The notes under the pieces were generated by a model. The model was given only the letters and a program-made list of their open reading frames with translations. It made no database searches and had not been told where the DNA came from. This document shows positions 40,520 through 48,791 of a DNA stretch of 64,000 nt, in pieces. Within the stretch, counting starts at the first letter, position 1, and every line of letters begins with the position of its first letter. Source of the DNA: Bradyrhizobium sp. Ash2021 (GTDB lineage: Bacteria; Pseudomonadota; Alphaproteobacteria; Rhizobiales; Xanthobacteraceae). Where the stretch lies: assembly GCF_031202265.1 (NCBI RefSeq), contig NZ_CP100604.1:6864501-6928500 (forward strand). The letters are read 5' to 3'. The translations under genes were made by a program, and so were the position numbers.

Positions 40520-41752
40520 CTAGACCCGCTCGATGATGATTGCCGGCGCCATGCCGCCGGCGGCGCACATCGTCACCAGACCGCGCCTGAGATCGCGCCG
40601 CTCCAGCTCGTCGAGCAGCGTGCCGATCAGGATCGAGCCGGTCGCGCCGATCGGATGACCGAGCGCGATCGAGCCGCCATTGACGTTGACCTTGTCGCGG
40701 TCGAGCTTGAGATCCCGGATAAACTTTTCGGCCACAACCGCAAACGCCTCGTTGATCTCGAACAGGTCGATATCGTCGAGCGTGAGGCCTGCCTTGGCCA
40801 GCACCTTGCGCGCCGCCGGCACCGGTGCGTTCAACATCAGAGTCGGCGAATCCCCCATGTTCGCCATCGCGACGACGCGGGCACGCGGCTTCAAGCCGTG
40901 CGCCTTGGCGTAACTCGGTGAAGCCAGCAGGATTGCCGCCGAGCCGTCGACGACGCCGGAGGAGTTACCGGCATGATGCACGAAGTTGATATCGAGACCG
41001 GGATGCTTTTCCAGAATCAGATTGCGATAGGTCGTGCCCTTGTCGTCGAGCGGATAGTCCGCCACCGCGGTGAACGCGGGCTTCAGTCCAGCAAGTCCCT
41101 CGAGCGTGGTCTGCGGGCGCGGATATTCCTCGCGATCGAGCGCAAGGCTGCCATCCTCGCGGTGAACCGGAACAAGGCTCTTGTCGAAATGACCGCCCTT
41201 GATGGCGGCGGCTGCGCGCCTCTGGCTTTCAAGGCCCAGTGCATCGACGTCCTGCCGCGTGATGCCCTCCAGCGTCGCAACGGCATCCGCGCAGACGCCC
41301 TGATGCGACTGCGGGTGACGGGCGCGCAGGCGAAGATTGCCGGCGTCCATCATGAACGGCCCCTCGCCGCGGCGGCCTTCCATCGACATCATCTCGGTCC
41401 CGCCGGCGATCACGAGGTCCTCCGAGCCCGACATGATCGAGTTGGCCGCCATGTTGACGCTGGTAATGCCGGAACCACAAAACCGATCCAGCGTGACGCC
41501 GCTGGCGCGCACGTCATAGCCGGCATCGAGCGCCGTCATCCGGCCGAGGTCGCCGCTCTGCGGACCGCGCTGGGAACTGGTACCCCAGATGACGTCGTCG
41601 ACGTCGGCAGTATTGATACCGGTTCGATCGGCGAGCGCGCGCAATACCGCGGCCCCGACTTGCTGCGGATGGATGCCCGAGAGTGCGCCCTTGCCCGCCT
41701 TGCCTATGCCTCGCGGCGTCCTGCATGCGTCGATGATCAGCGCGTCTACCAT
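40520..41752 (-). CDS. Acetyl-CoA C-acyltransferase (thiolase)
   Basis: The 410-residue product is a type I/II thiolase with the nucleophile cysteine in DRFCGSGITSVNMA (about residue 91), the histidine in LGHPIGATGSI (about 361) and the second cysteine in VTMCAAGGMAP (about 391). It cleaves or forms beta-ketoacyl-CoA. GAGGA precedes the start. It is downstream of the CitE-like gene by about 200 bp with a repeat in between, so it may have its own transcript, but direction and context place it in the catabolic island. It converges on the kinase gene. Confidence 0.92.
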   Translation of the reverse strand: MVDALIIDACRTPRGIGKAGKGALSGIHPQQVGAAVLRALADRTGINTADVDDVIWGTSSQRGPQSGDLGRMTALDAGYDVRASGVTLDRFCGSGITSVNMAANSIMSGSEDLVIAGGTEMMSMEGRRGEGPFMMDAGNLRLRARHPQSHQGVCADAVATLEGITRQDVDALGLESQRRAAAAIKGGHFDKSLVPVHREDGSLALDREEYPRPQTTLEGLAGLKPAFTAVADYPLDDKGTTYRNLILEKHPGLDINFVHHAGNSSGVVDGSAAILLASPSYAKAHGLKPRARVVAMANMGDSPTLMLNAPVPAARKVLAKAGLTLDDIDLFEINEAFAVVAEKFIRDLKLDRDKVNVNGGSIALGHPIGATGSILIGTLLDELERRDLRRGLVTMCAAGGMAPAIIIERV

Positions 41753-41876
41753 GGGGTTTTCCTCAGAGAATTTTGGTTGACCGTATTTGCCGACGATCGC
41801 GGCGCAAAGTCAATTCGCGGGGCAAGCGGCAGGCATTTGACGCGGGTCTGCGCTTCCCGGTAGTGGCATCAGCCAT

Positions 41877-41922
41877 GAAGCGAAATCCGGGGAACCAGAT
41901 GCCATGGACCGGAATCGCTTCG
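41877..41922. repeat. REP-like inverted repeat
   Basis: GAAGCGAAATCCGG (41877-41890) is nearly the reverse complement of CCGGAATCGCTTC (41909-41921). The element fills the gap between the thiolase and CitE-like genes. I remember similar 'gcttcgc...atccggg' elements scattered in Bradyrhizobium genomes. Confidence 0.5.
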
Positions 41923-41949
41923 CTCATCCGGGCTACAAGATTATCAAAC

Positions 41950-42807
41950 CTACCGCCCGCGCAATGCGAGAATCTTCTCCGCCGCCCGCAGATGCGGCTT
42001 GTCGATCATCTTGCCGTCGATCTTCACCACGCCGGAAGTCGGATTGTCGTTGAACGCCTTGACGATCCTCTCTGACCACGCAATCTCCTCATCCGTCGGC
42101 ATGAAGGCGGCGTTGACGACGTCGACATGTTTTGGATGGATCACCGCCTTGGCCAGAAAGCCATCCTGACGCGCCGCGATCGAATCTTCCCGTAAGCTTT
42201 CGAGGTCATTGATGTCGGTGGCGATGGTGTCGATGGCGACGACGCCGGCGGCGGTCGCGGCGATCAGGCAGAGATCGCGGGCAAGTACGAACGGACTGTG
42301 AAAGCGCCCGTTGGTGCGGTTCCGCGATGCGCCGAGCGATGCGGCGAGGTCTTCCGCGCCCCACATCATGCCCCACAGCCGCGGGCTCATATTCTCGAAG
42401 TCGAGCAGTTTGAGCACCGCGCGCGCCGTCTCGGTTGCGACGGTGACGATCCGCGTCGTGCCGGCCTCAATATCGGAAGCGGCCTCGAACGCATCGAGAT
42501 ACAGAGAGAGGCGATTGACATCGGCGGCGCCCGCGCATTTCGGCAGCACGACGCCATCGGGCCGGCCGGGTATGACCGCCGCAAGGTCGCCAAGCGTCAT
42601 GCCGGTGTCGAGCGCGTTGACGCGGATATAGATTTTCTGGCTCGGATTGCGGGCATCGAGCATCTCGCGCACCGTGCGCCGCGCATCTACCTTCTCGTCC
42701 GGCGCGATCGAGTCCTCGAGATCGAGGATCAAGGCATCGGCCGCGGTCTTCTTGGCGTTTTCGAACTTCCGGAGGCTGTCGCCGGGAACGAACAGGAACG
42801 AGCGCAT
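41950..42807 (-). CDS. CitE-type CoA ester lyase (HpcH/HpaI family)
   Basis: The 285-residue product has the CitE-like barrel: MRSFLFVPGDSLRKFENAKK, ALILDLEDSIAPDEK, IYIRVNALDTGM, DGVVLPKCAGAADV, the metal ligands in VATETARAVL and WGAEDLAASLG, and KAVIHPKHVDVVNAAF. Such enzymes cleave citramalyl-, malyl- or beta-methylmalyl-CoA to a keto acid and an acyl-CoA. The ATG at 42807 starts the family pattern. It lies 5 bp downstream of the MaoC gene. With the CoA-transferase and MaoC it resembles itaconate/mesaconate-type routes. Confidence 0.88.
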   Translation of the reverse strand: MRSFLFVPGDSLRKFENAKKTAADALILDLEDSIAPDEKVDARRTVREMLDARNPSQKIYIRVNALDTGMTLGDLAAVIPGRPDGVVLPKCAGAADVNRLSLYLDAFEAASDIEAGTTRIVTVATETARAVLKLLDFENMSPRLWGMMWGAEDLAASLGASRNRTNGRFHSPFVLARDLCLIAATAAGVVAIDTIATDINDLESLREDSIAARQDGFLAKAVIHPKHVDVVNAAFMPTDEEIAWSERIVKAFNDNPTSGVVKIDGKMIDKPHLRAAEKILALRGR

Positions 42808-42812
42808 CGGCT

Positions 42813-43268
42813 TTAAGCCTTCGGTTTGCAATGCATCAGGCCGGTCCGGCGGCAGCTCGCAACCACCTCCCCGCGCTGGTTGGTCATGGTGTGCTCGAAC
42901 TCGACCAGGCCCTGCGTCGGCCGCGACTTGCTGGCGCGCTTCGAGATGATTTTGGTGTGCGCCTTCAGCGTATCACCGTGGAACACGGGCTTTGGGAATT
43001 TGACGTCGGTCATGCCGAGATTGCCGACGGTGGTTCCCAGCGTCGTATCATAGACGCTCATGCCGATCATGATGCCAAGCGTATAAAGGCTGTTGAACAG
43101 CCGCTGGCCGTACTCGGTCTTCTCGGAGAAGTGCGCGTCGATATGCAGCGGCTGCGGATTCATCGTCAGCAGGCTGAACATCGTGTTATCCATTTCAGTG
43201 ACCGTCCTGGAGAATTCATGATGAAACTCCCGACCGACCTCGAACTCCTCAAAATATAACCCAGCCAT
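42813..43268 (-). CDS. MaoC family (R)-hydratase
   Basis: The 151-residue hot-dog protein MAGLYFEEFEVGREFHHEFS... has the catalytic pattern in MNPQPLHIDAHFSEKTEYGQ (aspartate and histidine at about 49-51) and VKFPKPVFHGDTLKAHT. It hydrates an enoyl-CoA, possibly a mesaconyl- or itaconyl-like thioester given its neighbours. Its ATG shares a base with the stop of the enoyl-CoA hydratase gene (TGATG); the open frame upstream is a shadow. Single-domain length is shorter than the two-domain mesaconyl-CoA hydratases. Confidence 0.85.
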   Translation of the reverse strand: MAGLYFEEFEVGREFHHEFSRTVTEMDNTMFSLLTMNPQPLHIDAHFSEKTEYGQRLFNSLYTLGIMIGMSVYDTTLGTTVGNLGMTDVKFPKPVFHGDTLKAHTKIISKRASKSRPTQGLVEFEHTMTNQRGEVVASCRRTGLMHCKPKA

Positions 43269-44044
43269 CACCGTCCCTTGTAGTTGGGCGTCCGCTTCTC
43301 GACGAACGCGTTCAAGCCTTCCTGGCAATCTTCCGTGGTCGCGACAAGCGCGAAACTTTCGGCCGCATTCTCGACCGACCGCCGAAAATCGGCATCGACT
43401 GCGCGCATGAAGGCATCACGGCCGATCTTCATGACAATAGGCGACTTGGCGGCGAGCCGCCGCGCAATCTCGCGGGCACGATCCAGTGCGGTTCCCTTCG
43501 GCACGACCTCGCTGAGCAGTCCCATGCGGAACGCGGTCGCGGCATCGAAGGGCTCGCCCAGAAACAGCGGGCCAAAAGCCTGATGCTTACCGACCAGCCG
43601 TGGCAGTTGCACGAAATGGATTGCCGGAATAAGCCCGACATCGATCTCGGGATAACCGAAGGTCGAGGCATCACCGGCGATGATCATGTCGCAGGAAATG
43701 GCAATCGTCATGCCGCCGGCCCGCACCGCGCCGTCGATCGCCGCGATGGTCGGCTTGCCCATCCGGTATTGGGTATCGTTCAGCGCAAAATACAGCCGCT
43801 CGAGGAATTTCTTGGTTTCGATGCCCGGTTTACCGCGCACGATGTCGAGATCAAGCCCGGCGCAAAACACCTTGTGTGCGCTGCCGATGATGACGGCGCG
43901 CACGGTCTCGTCATCCCTCGCTTTTGCCAGCGCCGCCAGCAGCGCATCGATCAGCGCCATGCTGAGCGCATTGACCGGTGCGCGATCGAGCATGATCTCC
44001 GCAATGTTGTCGGAGACAGAATAGCGAACAAGTTCCGTACTCAT
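43268..44044 (-). CDS. Enoyl-CoA hydratase/isomerase family protein
   Basis: The 258-residue crotonase-fold product has the CoA-binding strand PVNALSMALIDALLAAL, the oxyanion loop KVFCAGLDLDIVRG (about residues 57-70) and the second oxyanion segment AIDGAVRAGGMTIAISCDM. The two usual catalytic glutamates are not both evident (STFGYPEIDVGLIPA keeps one), so it may be an isomerase or a lyase rather than a plain hydratase. It overlaps the CoA-transferase by 4 bp and the MaoC gene by 1 bp, inside one transcript. Confidence 0.87.
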   Translation of the reverse strand: MSTELVRYSVSDNIAEIMLDRAPVNALSMALIDALLAALAKARDDETVRAVIIGSAHKVFCAGLDLDIVRGKPGIETKKFLERLYFALNDTQYRMGKPTIAAIDGAVRAGGMTIAISCDMIIAGDASTFGYPEIDVGLIPAIHFVQLPRLVGKHQAFGPLFLGEPFDAATAFRMGLLSEVVPKGTALDRAREIARRLAAKSPIVMKIGRDAFMRAVDADFRRSVENAAESFALVATTEDCQEGLNAFVEKRTPNYKGR

Positions 44045-45258
44045 GATGCCGCGCCTCCCTTGGCCTGACGCACGGCGCCAGTCTTGACCAGATCATTGAT
44101 TGCACCGCGCTCGAAACCAGCTTCCATGAGTACCGCATAACTATCCTGTCCGACATCCGGCGCGGGACATAGCCTGTCTTCGGAAAGGCTCGCAATGCCC
44201 GGCGTCCGCGGGGCATAGACCGGGCCGACGCCGGGCGTATCCTGGCAAACTGCGCCCTTGGTCGCTTCGACGTGGATATTGCGGAGCCACTCGCCGGGAT
44301 TGAGGATGCGTTCGGCAATGATGTCTGCCGCATGCAACCGCGCCAGCCACGCTTCTGTCGACTGCGTCAGGAAGATTTCCCGCATCTGCGGGATCAGCGC
44401 ATCAGCTGTGTCGGCTCGCCCGGCAAAATCGGCAAACCGCGGATCGCTGGCAAGGTCGTCGCGATCGATGGCCGCGCAAAGGCGCTTGTATTGCGGCTCG
44501 TTCACCAGCGTCACCATCATCCAGCCATCGCTGGTTTGATAGGAGCCCGCCGGTACGTTGAGGGCGCGCGGCGCGCCGCCCTCAAGAATATGCTCGGCGA
44601 CCTTGTGGCCGAGAAGCGCAGCGGTCGATTGCGAAAGATTGACGTCGATCCAGCGGCCGGTGCCCACGGTCGCGCGGGCAAACAGCGTGGTGGCGATGGC
44701 CTGGAAGGCGTAGACGCCGGTGACGACGTCGGAGATCGTCGTGCCGACCCGGTGCGGGGTTTTGTCGTTGCCGACATTGATCGACACCAGACCGGAAAAC
44801 GCCTGTGCGACGGAATCCGAACCCGGGCGTTTTGAATACGGCCCGCTCTGCCCGAAGCCGCTGACCGAGAGATAGATCAGCCCGGGGTTCTCGCGCGCGA
44901 GGTCTTCGTAGCCGATGCCCAGCCGGGCGGCGACGCCGGGCCGAAAACCCTCGATCAGGACATCGCAATCCCTCGCCAGCATTTCGGCGACGGCGACGCC
45001 GTCCTTATGCTTCATATCGAGGCACAGGCTGCGCTTGCCGCGATTGTAGACCGCCGACAGCGTCGTGTGGCTGCCGTACGTCGTCCCGAGATACCGCGAC
45101 CAGTCGCCCTCGGGCGGCTCGACCTTGATCACATCGGCCCCGTAAACACCGAGCAGCATCGCGCAATAGGGCGATGCGATGCCCTGCCCGAAATCGAGCA
45201 CGCGCAGGCCGCGATAGGGCGCGTCGTGTGTCGGCGATAGCTTCCGTTCAACTGGCAT
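44041..45258 (-). CDS. CoA-transferase family III (CaiB/BaiF), catabolic island
   Basis: The 405-residue product begins with RGLRVLDFGQGIASPYCAML and GADVIKVEPPEGDWSR, and has CDVLIEGFRPGVAARLGIGY and the catalytic aspartate in RPGSDSVAQAFSGLVS. It activates a carboxylic acid by CoA transfer. GGGAGAG lies just before the ATG. It follows the Liv genes by 28 bp and overlaps the crotonase gene, so uptake and activation are encoded together. Ict of the Pseudomonas itaconate operon is also a family III transferase as I recall, which supports a dicarboxylate hypothesis. Confidence 0.9.
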   Translation of the reverse strand: MPVERKLSPTHDAPYRGLRVLDFGQGIASPYCAMLLGVYGADVIKVEPPEGDWSRYLGTTYGSHTTLSAVYNRGKRSLCLDMKHKDGVAVAEMLARDCDVLIEGFRPGVAARLGIGYEDLARENPGLIYLSVSGFGQSGPYSKRPGSDSVAQAFSGLVSINVGNDKTPHRVGTTISDVVTGVYAFQAIATTLFARATVGTGRWIDVNLSQSTAALLGHKVAEHILEGGAPRALNVPAGSYQTSDGWMMVTLVNEPQYKRLCAAIDRDDLASDPRFADFAGRADTADALIPQMREIFLTQSTEAWLARLHAADIIAERILNPGEWLRNIHVEATKGAVCQDTPGVGPVYAPRTPGIASLSEDRLCPAPDVGQDSYAVLMEAGFERGAINDLVKTGAVRQAKGGAAS

Positions 45259-45286
45259 TTACTCTCCCGGACCGGCTGGCTGAAAA

Positions 45287-46003
45287 CTACAGCGCAAGAT
45301 AGCGCTGACGAATGTTGTCGTTGGCCTTCAGCTCTTCGATCCCGGATGTGTAGACGATCTGGCCTTTGTCGATAACCGTCGCGTGGCTCGCAAGGCCAAG
45401 GCAAAAATGCATGTTCTGCTCGGCGATCAGCACCGTGGCGCCGGTGCCGCGGAGCTGCCGCAGCAATTCGCCGATCCGCTGCACGATGATCGGCGCCAGC
45501 CCCTCGCTCGGCTCGTCCAGCAACAACAGCACCGGATTGCCCATCAGCGTGCGCGCGATCGCCAGCATCTGCTGTTCGCCGCCGGACAGCCTTCCCGCGA
45601 TCCGGTATCGCAGCGGCTCCAGCAACGGAAACACGTCATAAATGCGCCGGATCGACCATTCGTCCTGCCCGTCCGGACCTTTCTTCTGGCCGATGACCAG
45701 ATTGTCCTCCAGCGTGTGTTCGGGAAAGATCTGACGGTCCTCCGGCACAAAGCCGAGGCCGGCCCGGGCGATATGATGCGGTTTCAGCCCGGACACCACG
45801 CGGCCGCGCAAGGTAACCTTGCCGCGGCGCGCCGGCGCCAGGCCCATGATGGCCTTCATGGTGGTCGACTTGCCGGCACCGTTGCGTCCGAGCAGCGCCA
45901 TGGTCTCGCCCTGCCGCACGGAGAGGCCGACCCCGAACAGGATCTGGCTGGTGCCGTAATAGACGTCGAGGTCCTCGACCTGCACGACCGGCTGCGCGCT
46001 CAT
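45287..46003 (-). CDS. livF: Branched-chain amino acid-type ABC transporter ATPase
   Basis: The 238-residue ATPase has Walker A LGRNGAGKSTTMKAI, the signature LSGGEQQMLAIAR, Walker B LLLLDEPSEGLAPIIV and the ALAEQ-type H-loop VLIAEQNMHF, the set typical of LivF. It pairs with LivG. Its ATG overlaps the livG stop by 4 bp; the open frame further upstream is a shadow. The SBP decides the substrate, which need not be an amino acid in this family. Confidence 0.92.
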   Translation of the reverse strand: MSAQPVVQVEDLDVYYGTSQILFGVGLSVRQGETMALLGRNGAGKSTTMKAIMGLAPARRGKVTLRGRVVSGLKPHHIARAGLGFVPEDRQIFPEHTLEDNLVIGQKKGPDGQDEWSIRRIYDVFPLLEPLRYRIAGRLSGGEQQMLAIARTLMGNPVLLLLDEPSEGLAPIIVQRIGELLRQLRGTGATVLIAEQNMHFCLGLASHATVIDKGQIVYTSGIEELKANDNIRQRYLAL

Positions 46004-46758
46004 ATCGCTGCCTCGGCGGGATTTTCGGTGCCGAGATAGGCTTTTATGACGGCCTCGTTGCGCCGGATCGCATCGGGCGTACCGGTGGCGAGAATCCGGC
46101 CGTAGCACAGCACGACGATCGCGGGCGCGATCTTGAACACGATATCCATGTCGTGCTCGATGAACACGACGGTGATCTTCTGCGTCTCCCAGAGCTCCCT
46201 CACCTTGTCGATCATGCGCCAGCGCTCTTCGGTCCCCATGCCCGCGGTCGGCTCATCCAGCAGCAGCACCTTGGGCTCGAGCACCAAAGCGAGCGCGATA
46301 TCGAGCAGTTTCTGGTCACCGTGCGACAGCGTCGCTGCGGTGCGGTTGCGCTTGCTGGCAAGACCAAGCAATTCCATCGCGTGTTCGGCGCGGTCGCGGG
46401 TCTCGGCGAGCGGAAAGCGCCGGTGCAGCACGCTCGCGCGGCGCTGATCGGCACAGACCGCCGCCAGCATCGTCTCATGCACCGTAAGCGACGGAAAAAT
46501 GTTCGCCACCTGGAATGCCCGGCCGATGCCGTGGCGGACGATATCGGGCGGCGTCCGCCCCGCCATATCGACACCGTTGAGCAGGATCTGGCCGAAATCC
46601 GGTTTCAGCGCACCGGTGATCAAATTGAAGAACGTGCTCTTGCCCGCGCCGTTGGGGCCGATCACGGCGGTCAGCGAACCCTCGGCAAAGTCGAGCGTGA
46701 CGTTATCGGTCGCCTTGACGCCGCCGAACGATTTTGAAAGCCTGCGTATCTCCAGCAT
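46000..46758 (-). CDS. livG: Branched-chain amino acid-type ABC transporter ATPase
   Basis: The 252-residue ATPase has Walker A IGPNGAGKSTFFNLI, signature LSHGDQKLLDIALAL, Walker B VLLLDEPTAGMG and H-loop VVFIEHDMDIVF, plus the C-terminal extension VIKAYLGTENPAEAA characteristic of LivG. It starts 2 bp after the livM stop. Confidence 0.92.
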   Translation of the reverse strand: MLEIRRLSKSFGGVKATDNVTLDFAEGSLTAVIGPNGAGKSTFFNLITGALKPDFGQILLNGVDMAGRTPPDIVRHGIGRAFQVANIFPSLTVHETMLAAVCADQRRASVLHRRFPLAETRDRAEHAMELLGLASKRNRTAATLSHGDQKLLDIALALVLEPKVLLLDEPTAGMGTEERWRMIDKVRELWETQKITVVFIEHDMDIVFKIAPAIVVLCYGRILATGTPDAIRRNEAVIKAYLGTENPAEAAI

Positions 46759-46760
46759 GG

Positions 46761-47792
46761 CTAGCTACGCTCCTCCGCACTGTCGCGGCGCTGCACGTAC
46801 CATTCGACCACAAAGTCCATCAGGCCCTTGCGCAGGCCGATGGCGAAGAACAGGATCACAATGCCGAGCACGATGCCGTAATACTCGGTCAGGCGCGTGA
46901 CGGTATCATTGAGGATCAGCAGCAAAACGGTGCCTGCCATCGGGCCCAGGAACGTCGTGACGCCGCCGAGCATGTTGATGAAGATGCCCTCGCCCGAAAT
47001 CGTCCAGTAGGCGAATTCGGGATAGGCGCCCGATACGAACAGCGCCATGACGATGCCGCCGGTGGATGCAAACAGTGCGGCGAGAACGAAGATCGTGAGC
47101 TTGGCGCGCCAGACGTCGATGCCGATAAAACTCGCACGGTTCGCGTTGTCGCGGATCATGCGCAAGGTGTAGCCGAACGGTGATTGCGCGATCTGGCGCA
47201 TCAACAGCAGCCCGATCACCAGCAGCGCGCAGCTTGTGACATACAGATGCACGTGGTTCGACAGATCGATGCCGAGGAAGACCGGACGTGGAATGCCCCC
47301 GCGCAGGCCCTGATCGCCGCCGGTCAGCGACGCCCAGGACAGGATCGTCGAGTGGATCAGCATCTGGAACGCCAGCGTCACGAAGGCAAAGTAGATTTCC
47401 TTCAGCCGCACGCAGATCGCCCCGATCACGGTCGCAATGACGGCCGTGATGACGAGCGTTGCGACAAAGGCGATCGGGACCGGCACGCCTGTGCGCTGCA
47501 TGATCAACCCAAAACCATAGGCGCCGAGACCGAAGAACATGCCGTGCCCGAACGAAATCATGCCGGTGTAGCCGACCAGAAGATTGAGCGAGGTCGCGAA
47601 CAGACCGAACGCGGAGCAACGAATCACAAAATCCAGCAGCGCCTTGCTGCCGAAGAACAGCGGCAGGCTGGCGAGCACGCCAAAAGCCGCGAACGCAATC
47701 AAGATATCGAGGTAGCGCGAGCGCTGCGACCTGGCTTCGACGCGCGCAACGCTGAGGGCCTCGCCGGTCCGTCCGGCCTGCAGCTCGCTCAT
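46761..47792 (-). CDS. livM: Branched-chain amino acid-type ABC transporter permease
   Basis: The 343-residue permease has about nine membrane helices and the LivM landmarks LVGYTGMISFGHGMFFGLGA (about 71-90), TGGDQGLRGGIPRP and the coupling helix RMIRDNANRASFIGIDVWRA. An N-terminal soluble stretch of about 28 residues precedes helix 1. It overlaps the livH stop by 4 bp. Confidence 0.92.
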   Translation of the reverse strand: MSELQAGRTGEALSVARVEARSQRSRYLDILIAFAAFGVLASLPLFFGSKALLDFVIRCSAFGLFATSLNLLVGYTGMISFGHGMFFGLGAYGFGLIMQRTGVPVPIAFVATLVITAVIATVIGAICVRLKEIYFAFVTLAFQMLIHSTILSWASLTGGDQGLRGGIPRPVFLGIDLSNHVHLYVTSCALLVIGLLLMRQIAQSPFGYTLRMIRDNANRASFIGIDVWRAKLTIFVLAALFASTGGIVMALFVSGAYPEFAYWTISGEGIFINMLGGVTTFLGPMAGTVLLLILNDTVTRLTEYYGIVLGIVILFFAIGLRKGLMDFVVEWYVQRRDSAEERS

Positions 47793-48691
47793 GCGACCTC
47801 CTTGCCGAACAGGCCGGTGGGCCGGATCACCAGCACGACCACCATGAACAGATACATCAGGCCTTCCGTGAACAAGGGAAAGCCGAGCGATCCGAAGGAG
47901 CGGATCATGCCGATCAGCAGCGCGCCGATCAGCGCGCCCAGGATCGAGCCCATGCCACCGATCACGGTGACGATGAAGGACTCGATCAACACCGAGAATC
48001 CCATGCCCGGTGTCAATGAACGCACGGGTGCCGCGAGCGCGCCGGCAAGGCCCGCCAGCATGCCGCCAAGCGCAAACACGCCGCCATAGATCAGGCCGGT
48101 ATTGATGCCGAGCGCCGACACCATGCCCGGATTATGCGCCGCCGCCCGGATCACCTTGCCGAGCCGGGTGCGGGCAAGCCCGAGCCCAAGGATCACGGCC
48201 ATCACCAGCGCTACGCCGATCAGCAGCAGATAATATGGCGGCACCACGCCGCCGGCGATGAGCAGCGGCATCACCTGAAAGGCTGCCGGCATCCCCATCG
48301 ACCTGAACTCCGGTCCCCACACCATCCGCACGACGTCGTCGAAGATCAGGACGAAGGCGTAGCAGACCAGAAGCTGCATCAATACGTCGGCGCCATAGAC
48401 CCGGCTCATGAACACGCGTTCGAAGATCAGGCCGAGGAGCGCGGTACCGCCGGCGCCACAAAACATCGCCAGCGCGAAGCTGCCCGACAGCTGGTAGGCC
48501 GTCATCGCGAAATAGGCGCCGAACATGTAGAACGCGCCGTGGCTGAAATTGACGACCTTGAGGACGCCGAAGATCAGGGTCAGCCCGACGGCGACGAGAA
48601 ACAGCAGCATACCGATGATGAAGCCACTGGTGGTTTGCGTCACCAGACAGGCGGAACTGGCGAGACAGCCGGTGAGCGCGTCGATATCCAA
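47789..48691 (-). CDS. livH: Branched-chain amino acid-type ABC transporter permease
   Basis: The 300-residue permease has LTLIFGVLKVVNFSHGAFYM (about 38-57), the coupling helix KVIRAAAHNPGMVSALGINT and PGMGFSVLIESFIVTVIGGM, all LivH-type. It lies 100 bp downstream of the binding-protein gene, with no terminator seen in between. Confidence 0.92.
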   Translation of the reverse strand: MDIDALTGCLASSACLVTQTTSGFIIGMLLFLVAVGLTLIFGVLKVVNFSHGAFYMFGAYFAMTAYQLSGSFALAMFCGAGGTALLGLIFERVFMSRVYGADVLMQLLVCYAFVLIFDDVVRMVWGPEFRSMGMPAAFQVMPLLIAGGVVPPYYLLLIGVALVMAVILGLGLARTRLGKVIRAAAHNPGMVSALGINTGLIYGGVFALGGMLAGLAGALAAPVRSLTPGMGFSVLIESFIVTVIGGMGSILGALIGALLIGMIRSFGSLGFPLFTEGLMYLFMVVVLVIRPTGLFGKEVA

Positions 48692-48791
48692 GGAACATAT
48701 CCGTTACGGCGTGGCCGGGCTTATCGGCTCGCGAGAAAATGTGCAGCGGTTGGCGGATGCAGCTCGCGCCACCCCCGCCTTCGCCGGACTG

